Below, in pieces: positions 42,110-51,098 of a stretch of DNA of 64,000 nucleotides (position 1 is the first letter of the stretch; each line of letters begins with the position of its first letter). This DNA is from Larix kaempferi (taxonomy: Eukaryota; Streptophyta; Pinopsida; Pinales; Pinaceae): the NCBI GenBank assembly GCA_027924585.1, contig BSBM01000762.1, positions 11,690,501 through 11,754,500 on the forward strand. The letters run 5' to 3'. Both the position numbers and the translations under genes were made by a program. The notes under the pieces were generated by a model. It was not told the origin of the DNA. It ran no database searches and worked only from the letters and a program-made list of their open reading frames with translations.

Positions 42110-43282
42110 ATGACCTACGCCTTTCATGACCTTAAACGTATAGTAGAGGCATACTTGGATGATCTTGCCAGCCATTCTCACAAGAGAGTGGACCACCCCA
42201 AGCACCTCCGCTTAATTCTCGAAAGATGCATACGCTGCAAGATTCGGTTAAATCCCAATAAGTGCATCTTTTTTGTGAAAACAGGTCGCCTTCTAGGTTT
42301 CATAGTTTCGAAAGAGGGTATCAGAGTCGATCCTCTCAAAGTTGAGGCAATACTTCGGTTTCCTCCTCCACACAACTTACTTCAACTTCAGAGCCTCCAA
42401 GGGAGATCCACTTTTCTACGTCGTTTTGTAGTTAATTATGCTAATCTTACCAAAGGCTTCACGCATTTGTTGAAGAAAGAAACACCATTTATCTGGGATG
42501 AGAGAGCCCAGCAACCTTTCGATGCTCTTAATAAAGCTTTGGTATTGGCCCTTTTGCTTAGTCCACCCGACTTTGCCAGATATTTTATACTTTATGTGGT
42601 CGCGTCTCAAGAGACGATTGGCATGGTCTTAGTTCAGGTTGATGATGTGCTCATGGAGCATGTGATCTATTACCTTAGTCAAAATTTAGTATACGCTGAG
42701 CTGAGATACACTCATGTGGAAAAGTTGGCACTTGCGACTATTCATGTATTCCAACGATTACAGCACTACATCATGCTTAGGAGAACCACAGTCATAGCAC
42801 ATATCAATCCATTTCAGTTCGTGCTATCGCTATGTCTTATAGGTGGGAAGTACAATAAATGGATTGTGAACCTTCAGGAGTTTGATCTCGATTTTTCTTC
42901 GGCAAAATCGGTGAAATCCTTGGTTTTTTATAAGCTTATGTCGGACCTTCCGCAACTTAATGAGGATATTGTCCATGAATATTCCTTTGCGGATGAACAC
43001 TTATTTGTTATCTCGTTAGAGGACGCTTGGTATGGGGATATTATCGTATATCTTCAAACTTTGAAGTTTCCTTCGCACTATTCACGAGACGAGCAACGAT
43101 GTGTGAAACACCATGATAAATATTATACCATCGTTGGCGACACTTTGTATCATCGAGGAAAGGATTCTATCCTCCATCATTGTTTGACTCACGAAGAAGC
43201 GGAGCATGTGCTTAATGATTTCCATGATGGGGCGTGTGACGGTCACTTATTCGAGATTGCAAAAGCCCAACATATTATGTGA
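42110..43282 (+). CDS. pol: RT catalytic part, degenerate RNase H and integrase start of B
   Basis: 390 codons without a stop. EAYLDDLASH at residues 13-22 is the YxDD box, and RIRCKIRLNPNKC-type and GFIVSKEGIRVDP blocks follow. The thumb ends near residue 150. The RNase H begins FILYVVASQETIGMVLVQ: the first catalytic Asp is replaced by Val. This loss is typical of the lineage, where a second RNase H compensates. Later come the tether (YNKWIVNLQEFDLDFSSAKS) and the first His residues of the integrase zinc domain. The TGA at 43280 ends the frame. Confidence 0.9.
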   Translation: MTYAFHDLKRIVEAYLDDLASHSHKRVDHPKHLRLILERCIRCKIRLNPNKCIFFVKTGRLLGFIVSKEGIRVDPLKVEAILRFPPPHNLLQLQSLQGRSTFLRRFVVNYANLTKGFTHLLKKETPFIWDERAQQPFDALNKALVLALLLSPPDFARYFILYVVASQETIGMVLVQVDDVLMEHVIYYLSQNLVYAELRYTHVEKLALATIHVFQRLQHYIMLRRTTVIAHINPFQFVLSLCLIGGKYNKWIVNLQEFDLDFSSAKSVKSLVFYKLMSDLPQLNEDIVHEYSFADEHLFVISLEDAWYGDIIVYLQTLKFPSHYSRDEQRCVKHHDKYYTIVGDTLYHRGKDSILHHCLTHEEAEHVLNDFHDGACDGHLFEIAKAQHIM

Positions 43283-43318
43283 GCTGGTTACTTTTGGCCT
43301 TCGATCTTTAAGGATTCT

Positions 43319-44275
43319 ATGAATGCTGTAAAGAGGTGTCACCCTTACCAAGTGTTTTCTCAGAATATACACTCACATCTAGTGCCCCTTCATCTGGTCG
43401 TCACCATTGGTCCCTCCACCAAGTGGGGGGTGGATTTCATGGATTGCAAGCCAGCTTCGGCTGGGGGGAATCACCATATCATAGTGTCCGTGGAGTACTT
43501 TTCCAAATGGGCTAAGGCCATGCCTACCATAAAAGCCGATGGTGCTATAGCAACCCATTTCGTATTCAATCAGATTATTACTCGGTTCGGTATTTCGAAA
43601 GAGATTGTCAATGACCATGGCAGTCACTTTAAGAACAAAATGATGGAGGATTTGTCACTCAAGCTTGGGTTTCGTCAAGAACATTCATCTTCCTACTATC
43701 CCCAAGCGAATGGTCAGGTTGAGGTAGTCAATAAGTCCTTAAATACCATTCTCCAACGTACCATCCAACAAAGCAAGAACAATTGGAATATTACATTATA
43801 TCCTTCTTTCTGGGCGTATCGAACCACAGTTAAGACTGCCACCGGGTTCTCATCACCGTTTCAGCTAGTACACAATGTGGAATCTATTTTATCGATTGAA
43901 TGCGAAATCCATTCGTTAAAACTAGCCATAGAGCTCCTCCCTAATACATCGGGTATTGAGCAACATTTAATCCACCTTGAGCAGCTTGATGAGCAGCGTC
44001 GAGATGTCACCGTGGCTATAGATGCCAATAAACGTCGTTTCAAGGTTGAGTATGATAGGTTTGTCCGTCCCCGGCAATATGCTGAAGGTGAATTGGTCCT
44101 CTTATATGACCAAGCTAAAGTACCCATGGGAGTAGGCAATTTTAACCCCATGTGACATGGTCCTTACATATTGAGGCGTGTCCTAGAAGAAGGAGCCTAC
44201 GAATTGGAAGATTATGTAGGGAACGTCTTGAAGGAGCCTAGAAATGGGCTCTACCTCAAGCGGTATTACGCTTGA
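43319..44275 (+). pseudogene. pol: Integrase of element B
   Basis: The frame is open from 43319 to a TGA at 44153 (Trp in C) and continues in register to the natural TGA at 44273. Motifs: WGVDFMDCK (first Asp), VNDHGSHFKN (second Asp), YYPQANGQVEVVNKSL (Glu), LYPSFWAYRTT, GELVLLYDQAKV, HGPYILRRVLEEGAYELED (GPY/F-like) and the end NGLYLKRYYA. The zinc domain has lost one Cys (KRCHPYQVF). One stop apart, this is the best-preserved integrase in the window. Confidence 0.9.
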
Positions 44276-44386
44276 AATTCTAGTTCGAGCTAATACTTTT
44301 GCATACTATTGTATAGTTGCTTCTATACATAGTTTAGATTTCTTTTGGTTTTTCGATCTTCTAATTCGCTTTCGTTTGGTTGACAT

Positions 44387-44812
44387 ATGTTAGCAGAGTC
44401 TCCTGTGTTCTTAGGGTTCGCGAATGGTGCTAGCCGTCATAGGCAGCAGCTTGCTTCTGCTGCTTGGGTTACTTATTCTCCTGACCACATAGTTGTGTCT
44501 TTGGGAGGTGCTTGTCTCGGTCCTACATCTAACAATGTGGCTGAGTACAGTGTTGTAGTTGAGCTACTTGGGGATGCTATTTCACATGGTATCCAGTTTT
44601 TAGAAGTCCGCCTGGATTCACAACTTGTTGTGTCTCAGTTGAATGGTCAGTACCGTGTGAGTGATCCTACTTTATTACAGAAATTCTTAAGGGTAAGACT
44701 CTTGGAACGACATTTTGTTTCCATTACATACATTCATGTTCCAAGAAGTTTTAATCATGTATCTGATGCATATGCTAACTATGTCCTAGATTGGAATTTG
44801 TCACATTCATAA
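44387..44812 (+). CDS. Additional RNase H downstream of integrase, element B
   Basis: An intact ORF of 141 codons, starting 111 bp after the end of pol. RNase HI fold landmarks: FLGFANGASRHRQ (position 13 is Asn where the catalytic Asp is expected; C has Asp there), NVAEYSVVVELLGDA (Glu 53), VRLDSQLVVSQLNGQYRV (Asp 77) and NHVSDAYANYVL (Asp 127). This is the archaeal/plant-type RNase H seen as a second RNase H in plant Tat elements. In the arrangement I know, it lies between RNase H and integrase, whereas here it follows integrase as a separate ORF. Its role would be RNA removal from the hybrid. The Asn change predicts loss of activity in this copy. Confidence 0.85.
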   Translation: MLAESPVFLGFANGASRHRQQLASAAWVTYSPDHIVVSLGGACLGPTSNNVAEYSVVVELLGDAISHGIQFLEVRLDSQLVVSQLNGQYRVSDPTLLQKFLRVRLLERHFVSITYIHVPRSFNHVSDAYANYVLDWNLSHS

Positions 44813-45394
44813 TGAAGCACACAAATAAACATACATTCATACATTTGTACATACACATATAGTAGAACTGGAGAACCATAGTTTATTATAAATAACATGT
44901 CCAAAATGGTAGTGTCATAATACAAAATTGGAGCCCGAAGCCCTAAAAAATATACATATCGATACAAAAAATATGGGACTCTATGATGTCTAACCCCCAC
45001 GAGGAGGCCTAGTTTCCTCGGCAGGATGTGTCTGATAGTAATAATGAACTACATTGGCTATATGCTATAGTAGTCGCACCCAGGGACTTGGTACTCCCAC
45101 AACATGGCGCTACATGTCCTCTGGCATCCGCGCTACCTCGATCATGGGTACCATGTTAACCATATGGGTCAGGTTGACCCATACAGTCTCCAATGTACAC
45201 TCTGCCATAGCACCTACTACTTCCCCACCCCTACCCCGTCGACAATGTCTCGGGAATCCATCCGATCTTCGCGGACCCATATCTCCAAGAAAATAGTAGA
45301 ATGTTAATAGTTGATACTACCCCAAAAATATTTTTTCATTTTCATATATAATAAAAAATACCAAAAAATTTAATACACAAAAACATAAAAAGAG
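44813..45394 (+). other. Spacer between extra RNase H and antisense ORF of B
   Basis: About 580 bp with no convincing ORF. The minus strand shows stops right after the antisense ORF end at 45395. The plus ORF 45054-45296 overlaps nothing conserved. Confidence 0.5.
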
Positions 45395-46261
45395 TCACTT
45401 GCCCATGTATCCGAACACTACTCCTGGAGGAAGGGGCATGTCACGATCACCACGGAAGTCGATCCCTCCATAGGGGTAGTCGTCAATGGCTATGACATGT
45501 CGGTCCCACGAGTGAAATAAATCATCTGTGTATGGTGATGCTTGTCGGCCACCACCCTGTCGCGTCAAGACCTCTTCCCACCAAGTCAGGGCTAGGTCAT
45601 GGAGACTATGAGGAGGGACTTCCACCCTCGGATTGAGCCCCGGAACTCGCTCGAAGAAGAAGCTGCATAATATACTGTCATATCCAAAGTTTTTCTCCTC
45701 TCCATGCTTGCACTCCGTTAACTAGGTCTTCATGGACCCCAATAACGTTGTGCACTAGTCAAATACCATGGGCCGCATGCACTGTGAGGCATAGAACATC
45801 ACCATCCTTGAAGCCTAGTGTAGAGCTACTGAACCTGTAATCCGCACAAGGGTAGCCACTATAATCTTCATTCTCATACTGACTATGGATTTAGTGGGTA
45901 CTTGAATCCCCACCTTCCGAGTGTTGGGAAGACAATACCGTTCTATGTAGTTGGGAATGGTGATCCCACCACCCACAGTACGAGATCGAAGACTTGCCAC
46001 TTCACCTCGACGGGACAATCCAGTAATAAAGTAAATGTCATCTACCTCCAAGGAGAATATTTGACTGTCTAGGTTGAATTTTTGTGCATCTACATCCCAG
46101 TAGTCTATCAAGCGACGGAGCAATTGGTTTTGGGCCCTCAAAGCCCCAATGTTCCAAAATTTAAAAATCCCACATGCTTGTAAAGCATGTTGTGTAGGAA
46201 AATCATTACGGACAACCTCATCCACAAGGTCATGCTCCCTTTCTCTCCATTCTAGAACCAT
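45395..46261 (-). pseudogene. Antisense ORF of element B near the 3' LTR
   Basis: From the ATG at 46261 to 45395, one minus-strand frame of 289 codons is broken by only three stops, all TAG, at about 45815, 45780 and 45725. The first part reads MVLEWREREHDLVDEV, then FWNIGALRAQNQLLRRLIDYW, FNLDSQIFSLEVDDIYFITGLSRRGE and NYIERYCLPNTRK. The end is DDYPYGGIDFRGDRDMPLPPG. The central block resembles the plant mobile domain pattern (L-x-x-D-x-x-x-L/I-T-G-L) and the 3' ORF of D. Its start lies within the LTR as I define it, so an LTR-borne antisense promoter is needed. Antisense extra ORFs are known in some Tat elements; the function is unknown. Confidence 0.65.
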
Positions 46262-49200
46262 GCTGGAGGAAGAGAAACCAAGAGTTTAGTCATTTTCATT
46301 TAAAAAACCAACATTATGACCATACCCATGGGCTAATTAGCTCACAGAGCCGGGTACCCGTGGTCAACACATGCGTTGACCGTGGGTACCAGGCCCTATC
46401 CGCAACCCATATGCTTGTAGCCCGCGGGTAGCGCCGTAACCAAATAGGGCTTCCCCATTAAAAAATTTTGACCAATGAAAATTGAAATAAAAACTATTAA
46501 ATGAAATAGGAGGATGAGATAGCTGACCTACTCCAGACGGCTCGACGAACAGATTCTCGTAGCTCCCAGAATCAGCAACTGAAATCCAAGGTGAAAACTA
46601 AGCAAAAACTCCAAATTGGGTAAAAAATGAAAATGAATTGTAAATTGTAATTTTTTTATTACTATTTATAGTTTTGGAAACCCACTTGTCTATATTTTTC
46701 GTATTTAAGCTAGTTTGGACTAATGTAATGTCTTGGAGTAGCATTTGTTACTATATTTCTTCAATGAGAGTTGATTTTTGATCATTTCGCGCCTACGGCA
46801 GGAATATTTTGCACCTGGCATATAGGTTAGATGTCATTTTCACATGCATTATGCATTTGACCTTTTTACCATTTTCATCAACCCTAGCTGCGACCCCACT
46901 TCTTAACCGACACGGAGCCTTCACATTGCTATAGAAGTGTCGCTATTTAGTGGTAGGGCCTTTCCAAACATGGGTACCCTAGTTAGAACATTGTTTGCAT
47001 TATGGTGCCCATGCCGTCATTTTTCCTTAAGATCAAGATTCCTTTGTAGTTCCGCCATGACTCTGCGATAAAGACTTATACTCTATTTTGTCTTATGTTG
47101 TCCATCTCCCATAAGGACTTCCCCCATTTTGTATCAAGTTGTGACTACATTGCATCATCCTGCTTGCCACTTGAGCCTTATGTTGGCTCCCACTTACTCA
47201 ATTGTTAGCCTGGTGCATGAGCACTTTCCCTATCGAGCCTTGCAGAGCTTCCATTTTCCCTTCACGATTTGATGACCTTTTGACCCTGAGGGAACACCCC
47301 CTGAGTGTCAACATCTCACACATGCTTCCTTGCATTGATCATTGGTATGTTCCACTAGTTGGGACTAGTCTGCCCGCTGTTTGACACTTGTTACCTCATT
47401 TGTTGTACTATAAGCAATTTTATTCTTTTTCAAGCTTTACAAATATGAAAAAGACAAAAAAAAATCAAATATTCCAAAAATATGGATGGGAGAATATTTA
47501 CTTCTTATTGTTGGCAGCTGTTGTGTCTCCTTTAAACAGAGCATTCATTCCACTCCATACATTATGAGTCGGGACTATAGTAGGACCTTAGGAGCTGTAC
47601 TCATTTCTCAGTTTTACTCCACCGATTGGTTAAGCTTCCAGTCACTATGGAGCCCTTTTTTGATGCCTCCTTCATCACACAGTCTATATTGAGTCTATAT
47701 TGCTTGATTCTATCCATCTGCTCATGCTCTTGTTCAAAGGATGTTCTAAAACCACAGTCGGCCACTCCTCAGATCTTTTGACTATTGCATGTCAACCATC
47801 CTAAGTATTGAGTCAGTCTGTTTCACCTGAGTTATTCCAAATATTTCAGCGTAGCTATTACCTCGTGTTGGTTGATGGGGGATTCCTTAATGCCCTCCTT
47901 CTAGCGAGTTTTGTTCCATCGACATCAACTCATTTATTCTGTAATTTTAGGCTTAGAGTTCAGTTGAGTACCTTGAGGCTTGCAGTCATTAGTGGTAGGT
48001 TCTCTCACCATCGACAGTTTTGGAAATACATCAATGTCCCCTGATCGATGGATTCATCTTAGAGTTCGACTTCAACACATCTATTCACACTCTGATGATT
48101 GTACTTTGTGCCTTGATGCCCATTTTCATTATTGGTTTGTTATCTAGCATCTCTTAACGGTATACATCATTGATCGGTAATCAGACGATGTCACATCAGG
48201 TTCGACCTCAACACCTTTATTCACTTGATGGGACTTTCACCATAGATGATTTGTGTAGAAGACCCCAAGCGATAGTGTCATTTAGTATGCTACTTATGAT
48301 CGTGACTTTACATCTGAGTTATCACCTCTCATACATCAATAGTTTGTACCTCCAATATTGCACCAGTTGTTTCCTTTTCAGCAGGAGACCATATCTTACT
48401 GTCGATGGTTATGGTTATGATCACTTACGACATATATTCATAATGTACTTCCTATTCATGGACATTGTATCATATTTTTGTACTATACCGACATGTACTT
48501 AGAGATACTATTGTATTATGACGAGTGAGCTACTCTCTCCACTTGTGTCTCCATCACTCCACTTCTGAGATTTATAATGTATTTCGGCCATCGTAGCACC
48601 ATTCTATGACCTCACACATTTGTGGGCATCTATTACAACGTAATTCTCCACCTTGTGAGCATCAACACTCTTTGGCCTTCAGGATCCATTTTCACTGACT
48701 CAGATTCACTTTATGTCCTTCACAAACACTTTTTCCCTATTTTTCTTCATGTACACTAGTTGTTCCACTTTAGCCAGCGTACACGCGAGTTGTTCCACCA
48801 TAGCCTGCGGGTACCAAGTAAAATGGTAAAAATATTTAGAAAATGACTTTTTGCTCCCAAAAAGCGTCTTAGGGTGACCTTTGGCCCTCCATGTTCCCTG
48901 AAACGTATCGATGTGTCCTTTCACTTACCTTTGGAAGGCTATATGTTGAGCTCTTATGGAATATGGAAGGGAGGAGAAAGGGAGAGAAACATAACTCTAT
49001 TGGATTTTTGTCGTGACTTGATTCTACATTCATTGATCCTTGTTGTTGTGAAATCCTTATGTTCACCTACCAAACTCCTATCCTATTTTGAGTTTTCCAT
49101 TACATGGAGGATTAAAGTGGTGGAGGCACAAGTGGAGAGACCAGTTCTTGGTTCAGAATGGTTGCCAGCAAGAGGTCGTATATTGTACTTCTTGCTATTC

Positions 49201-49549
49201 ATTAATGGAAATACTCATTTTCTCATCCAATTGATGTTGTGAAAATTGTTAAATTACATTGGGTTATATTTACTTATGATATCATGGATCATGCTATTGA
49301 TTATGCTAATTTCGTTCACATATTATATGCACTTGCTTATACTTGTTGTTGAGACTAATTTGCAGGTTCAAGTGTAGAAGTTGAAATCTCAATGGGGATC
49401 TACATCGAATATCTGGTTGAAGGTTGCTCTTTTCTCCATTATCTTAGCATTGTCATTTATATAGCATTGCCTTGGGAATTGAGTCATTTTCTTGTAGTCA
49501 GTTGTCTGTTGTCATATTCCCTAAGCCATAAGAAGTTTTCTCCATAACA
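46188..49549 (+). repeat. Element B 3' LTR (uninterrupted)
   Basis: A 3362-bp counterpart of the split 5' LTR, starting TGTTGTGTAGG and ending CCATAACA. It is the empty-site relative of the D insertion (TATTGTACTTCTTGCTATTC near 49180). No polypurine tract is visible directly before 46188. No genes are present; ORFs such as 48170-48502 and 48874-49242 are shared non-coding stretches. Confidence 0.85.
46353..46390. repeat. 38-bp imperfect palindrome in B 3' LTR
   Basis: Two 16-base arms (GGTACCCGTGGTCAAC and GTTGACCGTGGGTACC) flank ACATGC, with 14 of 16 pairs. The 5' LTR has only GGTACCTGCTAGG at this place (about 4093), so the palindrome is present in one LTR only. Confidence 0.85.
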
Positions 49550-49680
49550 AAGGTACCCATCTATGATGAATCTTTAAAGAAAATGGTACCCACACCCTCA
49601 TATGACTTCATGGGATCATCGATAAACAAAATTTTACTGCAGGGGTTCAAGCGTAAATCTAGAGTGCAGTAACCAAGTTG
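49550..49680 (-). repeat. 131-bp host duplication, right copy
   Basis: The same block as 3791-3921, directly after the end of B. Here it continues to the right into protease sequence of element A. Confidence 0.85.
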
Positions 49681-49870
49681 GTCTATAGTAATAATCTTCA
49701 TTTGATGGGGAAAGCAAAGGATTTGAAATATCGACGAGACCACTTCCTTCATGGCATAAAACCAACTATGCCCAAGCAATAGATTATAGTCTAAGGGAGC
49801 ATCGACCTCTTCAACGTCGATAGAAGAAGTTGTTCCCCCTAGTTGGATTGGTCATCAATTATGTTATGGA
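49554..49870 (-). pseudogene. pol: Protease of element A
   Basis: On the minus strand, PIQLGG is followed by SSIDVEEVDAPLDYNLLLGHSWFYAMKEVVSSIFQ and LCFPHQMKIITIDQLGYC, the C-terminal half of a Tat-type protease, matching B at 40690-40850. It is the upstream continuation of the A pol at 2038-3801, separated by B. The active site and all of gag are not found upstream, so a deletion separates it from the LTR-like region at about 50940. Confidence 0.8.
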
Positions 49871-51098
49871 TATTTCCCTCCCACGGATAGGTGAGAACTC
49901 CATTGTATCTTTTTCCTTTGGTCCAAGAAATACTAGCAAGGTATACCACTATGCTTTCAACCACTGATCTCACACAAATTTACATACGATAGATGAAGAG
50001 GAGAGAATAAAAAAAAACATACTTGAGTATATGTGAATTCCCTTGGTGTTGATAGATCTAAATTGATGCACATATAGTAGACCTTGCTACAAATCCACAT
50101 GGATATAAATATACACACATAAACAACAAACCTTCCTCAAATATTTTCGACATATATAAAACTTGCTTGTAAAAGGTATATAACATTATATCTAAGCTAA
50201 ATCAACGAAGATCTAATCTAGATCCAAAAAGATCTAATCTAATATATTCAAGGGAGATCAAATCCACTCCAAACATCATCACAAACATATATATATATAA
50301 ACAATTACATCCATACAAAGACAAATGTCAATGTGGGTGGGGGGAGAGAAATGCATATATCTATATAATTAAAACCGAGAAGAAATACATCAAATCATAC
50401 CTTGAATCTTGATGTAGGCCTCTTCCAAACTCCTTACTGAAATCCTTCCTTGACCTCACAATGATATGAATATGTATCCACTATGGAATCCACTATCATA
50501 ACAATGCTCCCAAACTCTCTCCTAATGGCTAGTGATCTCACTGTCAATTTGAATAGCATAACAGTACTCTCCCAAGATGCCCTTGTCCCTTGAAATGCCT
50601 CCATTATATACATGAATGGAGGAAGAGGATGAAATGAATATAGACTCCTAGGTCCTCTCACATTTAGGTAGGATTGAGAGTTCCTAAGTTAACACATGTG
50701 AATCCAACTCATTTCCCAAATTTCCTCAAACTAAGGAAATGATGAGGCTTATAGAGGCTATCATTCCCCATAATGGAATAGGAAGTGAATTTATCCTTCC
50801 CTATAGTGGTGTAAGGAGTGATAAACTTATATCGTTACATATTATTAATTTTAAATGAGTGGCGAGGATAATTTTAATAGGAAAATCAATTTCAATGGCT
50901 ATAAAGGTAATGTGACCATGATAAATAAGATATGTCTCCTCTAATATCTAAGGATGGAAAATAAGGATTTTACAGATCCCCCCTAAAGTGTGAGGTCATA
51001 AGAGAAATGGATGGCCAAAACACTTTGCAAATAATAATATGGCAAGGTAAGGAATCTGAATCATGAAGTCGGAGAGTTACTAGAATCAATCATCAACC
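49871..51098 (-). repeat. Probable A LTR, distal part, and unassigned DNA
   Basis: The minus strand of about 50940-51020 (CCATCCATTTCTCTTATGACCTCACACTTTAGGGGGG) matches B LTR sequence at about 6296-6335. The rest, 49871-50940, has no recognisable gene; ORF 50434-50661 has no motif. It contains an (AT)n run near 50288. I infer a diverged LTR of the same lineage continuing at 55636. Confidence 0.45.

Larger units (their letters stand above)
3927..49549 (+). mobile_element. Element B: Tat-type Ty3/gypsy retrotransposon hosting D, F and E
   Basis: Two long terminal repeats (3927-6898 joined to 20465-20824, and 46188-49549) flank a primer site, gag, protease, RT, RNase H, integrase, an extra RNase H ORF and an antisense ORF. 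Termini are TGTT...AACA, and the flanking 5-mers AAGCT (3922-3926) and AAGGT (49550-49554) differ by one base. Three later elements interrupt it: D at 6899-20459, F at 22900-27201, E at 29403-40580. Without them the element would be roughly 16 kb. Assignment to the Tat lineage follows from the primer site TGGCGACTCCGCTGGGGA, the protease motif DEGAST, the YNLLLGR-type protease end and the degenerate first RNase H. Confidence 0.85.

Noticed and set aside
45395-46261. Firm assignment to the plant mobile domain
   Set aside because: Only a short pattern is shared by eye. Without a profile search I keep it as a resemblance.
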